From the NCBI RefSeq assembly GCF_008801925.2, contig NZ_CP062804.1:1860001-1924000 (forward strand): DNA of 64,000 nucleotides. The letters run 5' to 3'. The stretch comes from Cupriavidus basilensis. GTDB taxonomy: Bacteria; Pseudomonadota; Gammaproteobacteria; Burkholderiales; Burkholderiaceae. The notes beneath the pieces were generated by a model. That model was not told the DNA's origin. It made no database searches and saw nothing but the letters and a program-made list of their open reading frames with translations. Numbering within the stretch: the first letter of the stretch is position 1; each line of letters starts with the position of its first letter. A program made the position numbers and the translations under genes. Shown here piece by piece: positions 32,654 to 41,703 of this stretch.

Positions 32654-32669
32654 GGCACTCATAAGTGCC
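32654..32669. promoter_or_regulatory. Inverted repeat next to the LysR start
   Basis: GGCACT (32654-32659), CATA, AGTGCC (32664-32669), a perfect dyad 6 bp upstream of the LysR start codon. It could be a secondary LTTR site, or a hairpin in the LysR leader that masks the ribosome-binding site. Confidence 0.5.
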
Positions 32670-32699
32670 CGCCGATACGCACGTCCGCCCTCAGGTTTT

Positions 32700-32716
32700 C
32701 ATTAGTCAAACTAATG
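32700..32716. promoter_or_regulatory. LTTR/GcvA-type box of the dsdA operon
   Basis: CATTAGT (32700-32706), CAA, ACTAATG (32710-32716), perfect 7-bp arms with T-N11-A geometry and the CTAAT half-site known for GcvA. It ends about 10 bp before a TATAAA -10 (32727-32732), overlapping the -35 region, as expected for an activator site on the dsdA promoter. Confidence 0.75.
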
Positions 32717-32726
32717 CCTCGCTAAA

Positions 32727-32732
32727 TATAAA
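32727..32732 (+). promoter_or_regulatory. Candidate -10 of the dsdA operon
   Basis: TATAAA in an A/T-rich stretch; no good -35 hexamer is visible 17 nt upstream (AGTCAA), which suits an activator-dependent promoter with the LTTR box in place of it. Transcription would start near 32739, giving a 66-nt leader before dsdA. Confidence 0.5.
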
Positions 32733-32804
32733 TGGATTGCCAGCGCATCCGCGCGGGCCAACAATGAAGTCACCCAGGAACCCGCAGCAGCCTATCCCTT
32801 TGCG

Positions 32805-34178
32805 ATGAACCAGCCTTTAGCCACGAACCCATTAACCGCAACCAGCACGGACAATGCCGCAGCGCTGCGCGCCAGCCTGGCCGCCGCCACGCCGCTGCTC
32901 TGGTGCAATCCGGCGCGCGCCGCGACGCCACCGCCGGTCCAGGCCGCCGGCGGGCACAGCATTAGTCTAGCTGATGTCGAGGCCGCACAGGCGCGCTTTG
33001 CCCGCTTTGCCCCGCTGCTATCGGCGCTGTTTCCCGAGCTGGCCGAGACCCATGGCGTCATCGAGTCGCCCCTGGTCGCCGCGGCGTCGATGCAGGCAGC
33101 CCTTGGGTTGCCAGACAGCCAGGGCAGGCTGTGGGTCAAGGCCGACCACAGCCTGCCGGTGGCAGGCTCCATCAAGGCACGCGGCGGCATCCACGAGGTG
33201 CTGGAGTTTGCCGAGAACCTGGCGCTGCGCCATGGCCTGCTTGGCCCTGGCCGCAACGGGCCGGAGCATTACCTGGCTTTGGGGGAGCCGGCGGTGCGCG
33301 CCTTGTTCGGGCGCTACCAGGTGGCGGTGGGTTCCACCGGCAACCTTGGCCTGAGCATTGGCGTGATGGCCTCGGCGCTAGGTTTTCGCGCGGCCGTGCA
33401 TATGTCGTCGGATGCAAAGGCATGGAAGAAGGCGCGGCTGCGCAACCGTGGCGTGGAAGTCGTGGAGCATGCTGGCGACTACGAGGACGCCGTCGCCGCC
33501 GGCCGCCGCCAGGCGCAGCAGGACGAGTTCACCTACTTCGTGGACGACGAGCGCTCGCTGTCGCTGCTGCTCGGCTACAGCGCCGCGGCGCTGCACCTGC
33601 GCCAGCAACTCGCCGCGCAGGCGATCCCCGTCGATGCCGACCACCCGCTCTTCGTCTACCTGCCTTGCGGCGTGGGCGGCGCGCCGGCCGGCATCACCTT
33701 CGGCATGCGGCAACTGTTTGGGCCGCACGTGCACTGTGTGTTTGCCGAGCCGACCCAGTCGCCCTGCTTCCTGGTGCAGATGATGGCAGGCACAGGCAAT
33801 CCGTCCGTCTATGACTTCGGCCTGAGCAACCGCACGCAGGCCGACGGGCTAGCCGTGCCGCGGGCTTCGGAGCTGGCCGCAGCCGTCATGCGCCCGCTGC
33901 TGTCCGGCGTGTTCACGGTGGCCGACGATACCCTGTTCGAACACCTGGCCATGGCATGGCACACGCAAGGGCTGCGCATCGAGCCCTCTGCCGCGGCCGG
34001 CTTCAGCGGGCCGCGCCTGCTGTGCGAGAGCGCGGCGGGGCGCGACTACCTGGCCCGGCACCAGCTCGAAGCCACGATGCCGCAAGCCACGCATCTGGTG
34101 TGGACCACCGGCGGGCTGTTCGTGCCGCCAGCGGAGTACCAAGGCTTTCTGGACAAGGCGGCCGCGCTCGCCGCCTGA
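32805..34178 (+). CDS. dsdA: D-serine dehydratase (ammonia-lyase), fold type II
   Basis: 457 aa, near the usual 440-450. PLP-binding lysine is K124 in GSIKARGG (121-128), with the [16 protein letters not shown] element; then [11 protein letters not shown] (phosphate-cup region), the GxGGxP turn [12 protein letters not shown], and conserved [32 protein letters not shown] segment (about 324-350). It deaminates D-serine to pyruvate and ammonia in the cytoplasm. It is the first gene of a four-gene operon with a Bug-type binding protein, a DSD1-like enzyme and an amidase, and is regulated by the divergent LysR. Confidence 0.92.
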   Translation: MNQPLATNPLTATSTDNAAALRASLAAATPLLWCNPARAATPPPVQAAGGHSISLADVEAAQARFARFAPLLSALFPELAETHGVIESPLVAAASMQAALGLPDSQGRLWVKADHSLPVAGSIKARGGIHEVLEFAENLALRHGLLGPGRNGPEHYLALGEPAVRALFGRYQVAVGSTGNLGLSIGVMASALGFRAAVHMSSDAKAWKKARLRNRGVEVVEHAGDYEDAVAAGRRQAQQDEFTYFVDDERSLSLLLGYSAAALHLRQQLAAQAIPVDADHPLFVYLPCGVGGAPAGITFGMRQLFGPHVHCVFAEPTQSPCFLVQMMAGTGNPSVYDFGLSNRTQADGLAVPRASELAAAVMRPLLSGVFTVADDTLFEHLAMAWHTQGLRIEPSAAAGFSGPRLLCESAAGRDYLARHQLEATMPQATHLVWTTGGLFVPPAEYQGFLDKAAALAA

Positions 34179-34230
34179 GCCGCTAACCGCCAGCATCCAT
34201 TCCCCCATCGTCGCACGCAGGAGAGTCAGC

Positions 34231-35211
34231 ATGAAACCCGTCCATACCTTCAAGCTTGCATGCCTGGCCGCCTGTTGCCTGGCGGTGCCCGCCGGCAGCG
34301 CGCTGGCCCAGGCCTACCCCACGCACCCGATCCAGATGGTGATCCCCTTCCCGCCCGGCGGCGCCACCGATGTGATCGGCCGGCTGCTGGCCAAGAAGCT
34401 CGGCGACCACCTGGGCCAGACCGTGGTGATCGACAACCGGCCGGGCGCCGGCACCATCGTAGGCGCCGGGCTGGTGGCCAAGGCAGCGCCGGATGGCTAC
34501 ACGCTGCTGGTCAGCTCGGGCACCACATTCACGGTCAATCCGGCCATCCATCCCAAGCTGCCCTACGACCCGCTCAAGAGCTTCGAGCCGATCGGGCTGA
34601 CCGGGCGCACCGGCCTGATCCTGCTGGCCAACCGCGATGTGCCGGTCAACAACCTCAAGCAGCTCGCGGCAGCGGTGAAGGCGACACCCGGAAAATTCTC
34701 CTACGGCTCGTTCGGCACGGGTACCACCGCGCAGTTCGCCGGCGAGATGCTGCTGAACGATCTTGGCATCAAGATGCTGCACGTGCCCTATCGCGGCAGC
34801 TCGCCGGCCATGACCGACCTGATCGGCGGCCAGATCCCGTTCTCGGTGGATACCGTCTCGGCCGCCGTGCCGCAGATCCGCGCCGGCAAGGTCAAGGCCA
34901 TTGCGGTCACCACCGCCAAGCGCTCATCCCTGCTGCCCGACGTGCCCACCGTGGCGGAAAGCGGGTACCCGGGTACCGATATGGATACCTGGCTGGCCGT
35001 AGTGGCGCCGCGCGGCCTGGCGCCCGAGGTGAAGGCGAAGCTGGAAAAGGCGCTGGCCGAGACCATGGCCGACCCGGATACGCGCAAGAAGTTGCTGGAC
35101 AATGGCTTCGAGCCGTCCTACGGCACGGGCGCGGAGGTGACCGCGCTGATCACCAAGGAACTGCCGCGCATGCGCGCCATTGCGCAGCGTGCCAATATCA
35201 CCGCGGACTGA
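34231..35211 (+). CDS. Bug-type tripartite tricarboxylate transporter binding protein
   Basis: 326 aa, the usual length. Signal peptide (residues 1-27, cleavage near LAQAY), then QMVIPFPPGGATDVIGRLLAKKL (about 35-57), VVIDNRPGAGTIVGAGLVAKAAPDGYTLL (about 70-98) and YRGSSPAMTDLIGGQI, all textbook Bug/TctC features. The Bug family is expanded in Burkholderiaceae; no TctA or TctB adjoins, so the transporter it serves is elsewhere or absent. The neighbours suggest a D-amino acid or a related carboxylate as ligand. Confidence 0.93.
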   Translation: MKPVHTFKLACLAACCLAVPAGSALAQAYPTHPIQMVIPFPPGGATDVIGRLLAKKLGDHLGQTVVIDNRPGAGTIVGAGLVAKAAPDGYTLLVSSGTTFTVNPAIHPKLPYDPLKSFEPIGLTGRTGLILLANRDVPVNNLKQLAAAVKATPGKFSYGSFGTGTTAQFAGEMLLNDLGIKMLHVPYRGSSPAMTDLIGGQIPFSVDTVSAAVPQIRAGKVKAIAVTTAKRSSLLPDVPTVAESGYPGTDMDTWLAVVAPRGLAPEVKAKLEKALAETMADPDTRKKLLDNGFEPSYGTGAEVTALITKELPRMRAIAQRANITAD

Positions 35212-35346
35212 GCGCACGCAGATGGCCCGTGGCGGGCTTGGTTTGACAGCGCCCGCCTCCAGCCCACATCATCGCAAGCACCGCCGCCCCCGAGGCGGCG
35301 CCATGCCCTCCAGAACGATCCGAGACAGCCCAAGACAGCCCGATAT

Positions 35347-36525
35347 ATGACGCTCCCCGATTCCACTTCCGCCACCCTGCAGCTTGACGCCTGCGCCGTG
35401 GTCGGCCAGCCCGCAGCCGCCATGGACACGCCGGCGCTGATGCTCGACCTCGATGCCTTCGAGCGCAACCTGGCGCAGATGCAGCAGGCCGCCGACCGCG
35501 CCGGGGTGCAACTGCGCCCGCATGCCAAGGCGCACAAATGCCCGGAGATAGCGCTGGCGCAGATCGCGCGCGGCGCGGCCGGCATCTGCTGCCAGAAGGT
35601 CAGCGAGGCGCTGCCGTTCGTGCAGGCGGGGGTCAGGGACATCCATATCAGCAACGAGATCGCCGGGGCGGCAAAGGCCGCGCTGCTGGCCCGCCTGGCG
35701 CGGCATGCACGGATGAGCGTTTGCGTGGATGATGCGCGCCAGGTCGCCGCGCTGGCGCAAGCCGCCGCGCAGGCAGGCAGCAGCATCGGCGTGTTCGTCG
35801 AGATCGACGTGGGCCAGGGACGCTGCGGCGTGGCTGACGCGCCTGCCGCGCTGCGCCTCGTTCAAGCCATCGGCGCGCATCCGCAGCTAGCGTTCCGCGG
35901 CTTGCAGGCGTATCACGGCGGCATTCAGCATGTGCGCGATTACACTGCGCGCCGGCAGGCCGCGGCCGATGCCGCGGCGCGTACCGCCGCCATCGTCGCC
36001 GAACTGGCCGAGGCCGGCGTGGCTTGCGCCACCGTGACGGGCGGCGGCAGCGGCAGCGTGGAGTTCGACCTGGAGAGCGGCGTCTATACCGAAATCCAGC
36101 CCGGCTCCTATATCTTCATGGACGCTGACTACGGCCGCAACGACTACAGCGGCGCGCTGCGTTTCGAGCACAGCCTGTTTATCGCCACCACCGTGATGAG
36201 CGTGGCGGCGGCAACGCGGCCCTCGCCGCGCGTTGTGCTGGACGCGGGCCTGAAATCGATGGCGGTGGATTCAGGCCTGCCACTGGTGTGGGGCGCCAAT
36301 GGCCAGGACCACGCGCTGGCCTATGTGGCGGCCAACGACGAGCACGGCATCATCGAGCCCGTGCCCGGCACCAGCGCGGCGGGCCTGCCGGGCCTCGGCA
36401 GCCAGGTGCTGCTGGTGCCTGGCCATTGCGACCCCACCCTCAACCTGTACGACGAGATCGTTGGGGTGCGTGGGCAGGCCGTGGCCTGCTTGTGGCCGGT
36501 GTCGGCGCGCGGGCTGAGCCGCTAG
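35347..36525 (+). CDS. DSD1-like PLP enzyme (D-threonine aldolase / D-hydroxyaspartate dehydratase type)
   Basis: 392 aa, alanine-racemase-type fold (fold type III), a different fold from DsdA. The PLP site is in VQLRPHAKAHKCPEIA (K61 and neighbours). The C-terminus carries PGHCDPTLNLYDE with candidate metal ligands H360 and D362; the Asp third residue resembles the aldolase-type HxD more than the HxC reported for eukaryotic D-serine dehydratases, so a D-threonine aldolase or D-threo-3-hydroxyaspartate dehydratase role is likelier than a second D-serine dehydratase. Third gene of the operon; 135 bp gap before it. Confidence 0.82.
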   Translation: MTLPDSTSATLQLDACAVVGQPAAAMDTPALMLDLDAFERNLAQMQQAADRAGVQLRPHAKAHKCPEIALAQIARGAAGICCQKVSEALPFVQAGVRDIHISNEIAGAAKAALLARLARHARMSVCVDDARQVAALAQAAAQAGSSIGVFVEIDVGQGRCGVADAPAALRLVQAIGAHPQLAFRGLQAYHGGIQHVRDYTARRQAAADAAARTAAIVAELAEAGVACATVTGGGSGSVEFDLESGVYTEIQPGSYIFMDADYGRNDYSGALRFEHSLFIATTVMSVAAATRPSPRVVLDAGLKSMAVDSGLPLVWGANGQDHALAYVAANDEHGIIEPVPGTSAAGLPGLGSQVLLVPGHCDPTLNLYDEIVGVRGQAVACLWPVSARGLSR

Positions 36526-36599
36526 CGCGATTCGCATGCCACGCCGCCGCACCTGCCATGCCGGCGCGGCGCTTCCCCCTACCTGCCAGAGAATTCACC

Positions 36600-38126
36600 A
36601 TGACCCAGACCGATAACCTGCTTGCCCAATCCGCCGTGGCGCTGCGCCGCCTGATCGGCAGCAAGGAGATCTCGCCCGTTGAACTGCTTGAGGCGTGCAT
36701 CGCCCGCATCGAGGCGGTCAACCCCTTTATCAACGCCGTCACCGCCACCTGCTACGAGCGCGCCCGCGAAGAAGCCCGCGCAGCCGAGCGCGCCGTGCTC
36801 GACGACGCGCCGCTGGGCCTGCTGCACGGCCTGCCGCTGGGCGTGAAGGACCTGGAAGCCACGGCCGGCCTGCTCACCACCTATGGCTCGCCGCTGTACC
36901 GCGACAACGTGCCCAGCGCCGACAACGTGCTGGTGGCCCGGCTGCGCGCGGCCGGCGCCATCGTCACCGGCAAGACCAACATCCCGGAGATGGGCGCGGG
37001 CGCCAACTCGCGCAACGCGGTGTGGGGCGCCACCGGCAACCCCTTCAACCCCAACCTGAATGCGGGGGGATCCTCGGGCGGCTCCGCTGCCGCGCTGGCG
37101 ACCGACATGCTGCCGGTCTGCACCGGCTCGGACACCGGCGGCTCACTGCGCATCCCCGCGGCCAAATGCGGCGTGGTGGGCTTCCGCCCGTCGCCGGGCG
37201 TGGTGCCGAGCTCGCGCAAGCTGCTGGGCTGGACGCCCATCTCCGTGGTCGGCCCGATGGGCCGCACCGTCGCCGATGCCTGCCTGCAACTGGCGGCCTC
37301 GGCCGGCGTGTCGGCCAGCGACCCGCTCACCTATGCGCTCGACCCGATGTCATTCCTGCTGCCAGGCAATGTCGACCTGGGCTCGCTGCGGGTGGGCTGG
37401 ACCGAGGATTTCGGCGTGTGCGCGGTCGACAACCAGATCCGGCAGGTCTTTCGCGACAAGATCGCCGCCATGCGGCACCTGTTCCGCAGTTGCGACGAGA
37501 TCCGGTTCGACCTGGGCGACGCGCACCGCTGCTTCGACGTGCTGCGCGCCGAGAGCTTTGTCGCCGGCATGCACGAGGCCTATCAGCGCGATCCGCAGAG
37601 CCTGGGCCCGAACACGCGCGCCAACTATGAGATGGGCGCGGCCATGTCGCTGGTCGACAGCGCCTGGGCGCAAGCCGAGCAGACGCGCATCCTGGGCCGC
37701 TTCCAGGCCGCCTTTGAAGATTACGACGTGATCCTGTCGCCAACCACGCCGGTGTCGCCATTCCCCTGGACCAGCCTCTACGCCGAGACCATCAATGGGG
37801 AAAAGCAAGAGAACTACTACCGCTGGCTGGCCCCTACCTACGTGGTCACGCTCACCACCCACCCCGCCATCAGCCTGCCCTGCGGCCTGGACCATGCCGG
37901 CATGCCGTTCGGGCTGCAGGTGGTGGGCCGCTTCCGCGCCGATCACCATACGCTGGGTGTGGCGCATGCCATGGAGCAAGCCTTTGCAGGATCCGAGGCG
38001 CTGCGCCGTCCGCTGCCGCGGCTGGACCAGTTGCGCGCGGCGCAGCCCGGGCTGAAATCGATCGTCACCGCACCGCCGGTGCTGGATGGCGCGTCGGGCG
38101 GTGCCGCTTCGATATCGGCCGTCTAG
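36600..38126 (+). CDS. Amidase signature family enzyme
   Basis: 508 aa. The Ser-cis-Ser-Lys triad is K83 (LGVKDLE), S158 (NAGGSSGGS) and S182 (SDTGGSLRIPA). ALATDMLPVCTGSDTGGS is classic. A close match is typical of amidases annotated in amino-acid-derivative operons, e.g. acting on N-acyl amides. As the last gene of the D-amino acid operon it might release a D-amino acid from an amide for DsdA or the DSD1-like enzyme. ATG 36600 was chosen because it starts at the TQTDNLLAQSAVALRRLI element; a frame upstream in the preceding gene's end is not supported. Confidence 0.9.
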   Translation: MTQTDNLLAQSAVALRRLIGSKEISPVELLEACIARIEAVNPFINAVTATCYERAREEARAAERAVLDDAPLGLLHGLPLGVKDLEATAGLLTTYGSPLYRDNVPSADNVLVARLRAAGAIVTGKTNIPEMGAGANSRNAVWGATGNPFNPNLNAGGSSGGSAAALATDMLPVCTGSDTGGSLRIPAAKCGVVGFRPSPGVVPSSRKLLGWTPISVVGPMGRTVADACLQLAASAGVSASDPLTYALDPMSFLLPGNVDLGSLRVGWTEDFGVCAVDNQIRQVFRDKIAAMRHLFRSCDEIRFDLGDAHRCFDVLRAESFVAGMHEAYQRDPQSLGPNTRANYEMGAAMSLVDSAWAQAEQTRILGRFQAAFEDYDVILSPTTPVSPFPWTSLYAETINGEKQENYYRWLAPTYVVTLTTHPAISLPCGLDHAGMPFGLQVVGRFRADHHTLGVAHAMEQAFAGSEALRRPLPRLDQLRAAQPGLKSIVTAPPVLDGASGGAASISAV

Positions 38127-38163
38127 CGTAGCCCCCGCAGCCCCTGCAGCCCGCGCGCCAGCG

Positions 38164-38754
38164 CTACTTTCCGGCGGCAGGCTCCACGGATACCGCCACG
38201 GCTTCGGTGTACACGGCCTGGACCTGGTCGCCCTTCTTGATGTTCTTCATCTGCTCGGGGTCCTCAACCATCAGGTCCAGCGTATTGCCCTTAGGCCCTC
38301 TCAAGGTAACCATCTTGGTCTTGGCATTGATCGCAACGACATCGGCCAGGACCGTCACCTCGCGCCCGGCCGTGCCACCCGGCCTGGCACCCGGCGCGGA
38401 CCGGTCCATCGACTCATGCTCGCTGACCGCACTCTTGCCGCCGCCCTGCTTCTTGAGCGTCAGGGTGATGGCTTCCTTGTACTCGGCGGTCACCACGTCG
38501 CCGACCTTCAACTGGTCGAAGTTGCGGGCCTCCTCACCCACCACCAGACTGACCACCTTGCCCGTCTTGTCCCTCAGCGACACTGTCCTGGTGGCCGCTT
38601 CGATGGCAACCACCGTGGCCGTGACCCTGGCGGTCCCTGACATGGTGACCTGGCCCGGTGCTTTCTTGACCTCAACCTGGGTTTCGGGCTGGGCCAGCGC
38701 CGAACCCGCCATCACCGCCAGCGCGGCCGCGACCAGAAAATGCTTGCTGTTCAT
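38164..38754 (-). CDS. Periplasmic protein with tandem beta-barrel repeats (paralogue 2)
   Basis: 196 aa. Signal peptide (residues 1-21, ends ALAQ), then two modules: about 43-100 (ARVTATVVAIEAATRTVSLRDKTGK, NFDQLKVGDVVTAEYKEA) and about 130-190 (VTVLADVVAINAKTKMVTLRGPKGN, NIKKGDQVQAVYTEAVAVSV). The paired V-x-A-I/V-x-A-x-x-x-x-V-x-L and G-D-x-V cores match the protein at 18865-19458 in order and length. An acidic/His linker (EHESMDRSAPGAR) joins the modules. Function unknown; likely periplasmic. It is convergent with the amidase gene, 37 bp apart. Confidence 0.78.
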   Translation of the reverse strand: MNSKHFLVAAALAVMAGSALAQPETQVEVKKAPGQVTMSGTARVTATVVAIEAATRTVSLRDKTGKVVSLVVGEEARNFDQLKVGDVVTAEYKEAITLTLKKQGGGKSAVSEHESMDRSAPGARPGGTAGREVTVLADVVAINAKTKMVTLRGPKGNTLDLMVEDPEQMKNIKKGDQVQAVYTEAVAVSVEPAAGK

Positions 38755-39235
38755 TCTGCTCTCCTTGACACACCAGTGGTTCCTCCCCTAAGAGTGGGTT
38801 CCATGGCAGGCGAAGACAATGGGACCTTGGTCCAACGCGTTGCCAAGTCGGGACTGGCTGGTCTGAACGCGCATGGAAGGCACTTCCCAGGACACTTCCC
38901 TCAAATCTGATCCGGTCTTTTTCTGAGCTGTTGCTTCTGTTATCCACCGCAAGCTACCGGTAGGATGGTGTCCATGGCACGCCGCCAACTCCCAGCCTCA
39001 CTGCTGCCCCATCCATGGACATCCCTGCATCAGACCCGGCCGCCTCGGCGGGTTTCCTTTTGCGAGCAACCTCCCCCGGCCTTTCGCCACGTCAGTCAGC
39101 CCACGAAAAAGCGCACCTCTATGCGCTCGGCCTGTGGTCTACTCTATGTATGCGTGCGCCTGAAACGCAACGTGAATGGACCGCACCCGAACTGGCCGGC
39201 CAAGCCCGTTCCCAATGCCCCACGGAGATCACGAC
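38755..39235 (+). other. 481-bp leader region of the cio operon, no gene recognised
   Basis: Gap between a minus-strand gene and cioA. It holds a 10-bp palindrome CTACCGGTAG (38954-38963), a long-range stem (TGTCCATGG 38969-38977 with CCATGGACA 39013-39021) and a terminator-like hairpin (39035-39061). Reading frames across it lack a Shine-Dalgarno and codon character. I cannot place a strong sigma-70 promoter, though TTGCTT near 38931 could be a -35. Confidence 0.5.
39035..39061 (+). terminator. Terminator-type hairpin inside the cio leader
   Basis: Arms CCCGGCCG (39035-39042) and CGGCGGG (39046-39052), seven pairs with one bulged G and a CCT loop, followed by TTTCCTTTT (39053-39061). Plus-strand orientation, but no plus-strand gene ends nearby; it stands 174 bp before cioA, so it may be an attenuator or the end of a small RNA. 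Confidence 0.55.
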
Positions 39236-40690
39236 ATGTTTGGCTTGAGCGCGCTCGACCTGGCACGGATCCAGTTCGGTTTCACGATTTCCTTCCATAT
39301 CATCTTCCCGGCCATCACCATCGGCATGGCGAGCTACCTCGCCGTGCTGGAAGGCTGCTGGCTGCGCACGCAGAACACGGTCTACCGCGACCTCTATCAC
39401 TTCTGGTCCAAGATCTTTGCCGTCAACTTCGGCATGGGCGTGGTTTCGGGGCTGGTGATGGCATACCAGTTCGGCACCAACTGGAGTTTCTTCTCGGACT
39501 TCGCCGGCAGCGTGACCGGCCCTTTGCTGGCCTATGAGGTACTGACCGCGTTCTTCCTGGAGGCCGGCTTCCTGGGCGTGATGCTGTTCGGCTGGAGCCG
39601 GGTCGGCCCCGGGCTGCATTTCTTCGCCACGCTGATGGTGGCGCTCGGCACCCTGATCTCGGCAACGTGGATCCTGGCCTCCAACAGCTGGATGCAAACC
39701 CCGCAGGGCTACGAGATCGTCGATGGCCGGGTGGTGCCGGTGGACTGGCTGGCGGTGATCTTCAACCCGTCGTTCCCGTACCGCCTCTTGCATATGAGCG
39801 TGGCGGCTTTCCTCGCCACCGCGCTGTTTGTTGGCGCCTCCGCCGCCTGGCACCTGCTGCGCCAGCGCGATAACCCGGCCATCCGCAAGATGCTGTCGAT
39901 GGCCATGTGGATGCTGCTGATCGTGGCGCCGATCCAGGCCGTCATTGGCGACATGCACGGCATCAACACGCTCAAGCACCAGCCGGCCAAGATCGCCGCG
40001 CTCGAAGGCCACTGGGAAAACCACGGCGACGAGCCGCTGCCGCTGATCGTGTTCGGCTGGCCCGACATGGCACGCGAGGAAACCCGCTTCGCGGTGGAAA
40101 TCCCGCGCCTGGGCAGCCTGATCCTCACCCATAGCCTGGACGGCCAGATCCAGGGCCTGAAAGAGTTCGCGCCGCAAGACCGGCCCAACTCCACCATCAT
40201 CTTCTGGAGCTTCCGCGTGATGGTGGGGCTGGGCATGCTGATGATCCTGCTCGGCCTCTGGAGCCTGCTGCTGCGCCGGGGCGGCAAGCTGTTCCGCGCG
40301 CGCGCGTTCCTGCGCATGGCGCTATGGATGGGCCCGACCGGGTTGATCGCGATCCTGGCCGGCTGGTTCACCACCGAGATCGGGCGCCAGCCCTGGATCG
40401 TCTACGGCGTGATGCGCACCGCCGACGCGGTCTCGCCGCACGGCGTGCCGGAACTGGCGTTCTCGCTCGCGCTGTTCGTGGTGGCTTATTTCTTCGTCTT
40501 CGGCGTGGGCATCGCCTACATGATGCGGCTGGTGCGCAAAGGCCCGGTCGAGCACGAGGGCGATCCGGAACCCGACGGCGGACACGCCGTGGAAGGCACG
40601 CCGGCGCGACCGCTCTCCGCGGTGGACGATCCGGGCGACGTACCTGGCGCGGTCGCTTCCACCAACCGCCTGGCCGATAGCAGGAGCTGA
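39236..40690 (+). CDS. cioA: Cytochrome bd-type quinol oxidase subunit I (CIO type)
   Basis: 484 aa. Nine-helix pattern, start MFGLSALDLARIQFGFTISFH with the conserved H21, the short Q-loop typical of CIO enzymes, and GWFTTEIGRQPWIVYG (the TExGRQPW element). It receives electrons from ubiquinol and reduces O2 with high affinity and cyanide resistance. Preferred start ATG 39236 follows GGAG by 8 nt; a longer frame starting 20 codons upstream is unlikely. It is 5 bp upstream of cioB. Confidence 0.92.
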   Translation: MFGLSALDLARIQFGFTISFHIIFPAITIGMASYLAVLEGCWLRTQNTVYRDLYHFWSKIFAVNFGMGVVSGLVMAYQFGTNWSFFSDFAGSVTGPLLAYEVLTAFFLEAGFLGVMLFGWSRVGPGLHFFATLMVALGTLISATWILASNSWMQTPQGYEIVDGRVVPVDWLAVIFNPSFPYRLLHMSVAAFLATALFVGASAAWHLLRQRDNPAIRKMLSMAMWMLLIVAPIQAVIGDMHGINTLKHQPAKIAALEGHWENHGDEPLPLIVFGWPDMAREETRFAVEIPRLGSLILTHSLDGQIQGLKEFAPQDRPNSTIIFWSFRVMVGLGMLMILLGLWSLLLRRGGKLFRARAFLRMALWMGPTGLIAILAGWFTTEIGRQPWIVYGVMRTADAVSPHGVPELAFSLALFVVAYFFVFGVGIAYMMRLVRKGPVEHEGDPEPDGGHAVEGTPARPLSAVDDPGDVPGAVASTNRLADSRS

Positions 40691-40695
40691 TCATC

Positions 40696-41703
40696 ATGGG
40701 CATCGACCTCTCTCTGATCTGGGCCGTCATCATCTTCTTTGGCGTGATGATGTACGTGGTGATGGACGGTTTCGACCTGGGCATCGGCATGCTGTATCCC
40801 TTCGTGCCGGACCGCCATGACCGCGACGTCATGATGAACACGGTGGCACCTGTATGGGACGGCAACGAGACCTGGCTGGTGCTGGGCGGCGCCGGCCTGC
40901 TGGCCGCGTTTCCACTGGCCTACTCGGTGGTGCTCAGCGCGCTCTACCTGCCGCTGATCTTCATGCTGCTGGGGCTCATCTTTCGCGGCGTGGCGTTCGA
41001 GTTCCGCTTTAAGGCCAATGACCGCGAGCGCCACGTCTGGGACAAGGCGTTTATCTGCGGCTCGCTGGTGGCGGCGTTTTTCCAGGGCGTTTCGCTGGGC
41101 GCGTATATCGACGGCATCAAGGTGACCGGGCGCACCTTCTCAGGCGGCCCGCTGGACTGGCTGCAGCCCTTCCCGCTGTTCTGCGGCGTTGGGGTGGTGG
41201 TGGCGTACACCGTGCTGGGCAGCACCTGGCTGATCATGAAAACCGAAGGCAAGCTGCATGAGCGCATGCTGGAACTCACCGGCAAGCTGGCCTGGGTATT
41301 GCTCGCTGTCATTGCGGTCATCAGCATCTGGACGCCGCTGTCGCAGCCGCGCATTGCCGAGCGCTGGTTCAGCCTGCCCAACCTGCTCTGGTTCTCGCCG
41401 GTACCGCTGCTGGTGGCGTTTGCCATGTACCGGCTGATCCGCTCGTTGCAACAGCATGCGCACCTCGCGCCGTTCATGTACACGCTGGCGCTGGTCTTCC
41501 TGGGCTATAGCGGGCTGGCGATCAGCGTATGGCCGAATATCGTGCCGCCGGATATCTCGATCTGGGACGCCTCCTCGCCACCGCAAAGCCAGGGCTTTGC
41601 GCTGGTGGGCGCGCTGTTCATCATTCCCTTCATCCTGATGTACACGGTGTGGGCCTATTACGTGTTCCGGGGCAAGGTGAAACACGGCGAGGGGTATCAC
41701 TGA
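40696..41703 (+). CDS. cioB: Cytochrome bd-type quinol oxidase subunit II (CIO type)
   Basis: 335 aa with about nine helices. Opens with MGIDLSLIWAVIIFFGVMMYVVMDGFDLGIGML, the CydB hallmark D-G-F-D-L-G-I-G (here MDGFDLGIG), then NTVAPVWDGNETWLVL and WPNIVPPDISIWDASSPPQSQGF-type residues (the Asp/Glu proton-channel end, about 272-295). It forms the heterodimer with CioA. The stop overlaps the DUF2474 start in TGATG. Confidence 0.93.
   Translation: MGIDLSLIWAVIIFFGVMMYVVMDGFDLGIGMLYPFVPDRHDRDVMMNTVAPVWDGNETWLVLGGAGLLAAFPLAYSVVLSALYLPLIFMLLGLIFRGVAFEFRFKANDRERHVWDKAFICGSLVAAFFQGVSLGAYIDGIKVTGRTFSGGPLDWLQPFPLFCGVGVVVAYTVLGSTWLIMKTEGKLHERMLELTGKLAWVLLAVIAVISIWTPLSQPRIAERWFSLPNLLWFSPVPLLVAFAMYRLIRSLQQHAHLAPFMYTLALVFLGYSGLAISVWPNIVPPDISIWDASSPPQSQGFALVGALFIIPFILMYTVWAYYVFRGKVKHGEGYH

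Noticed and set aside
38965..39537. Open frame across the cio leader
   Set aside because: No ribosome-binding site, codons unlike neighbours, contains the terminator-like hairpin and runs into cioA in another frame.
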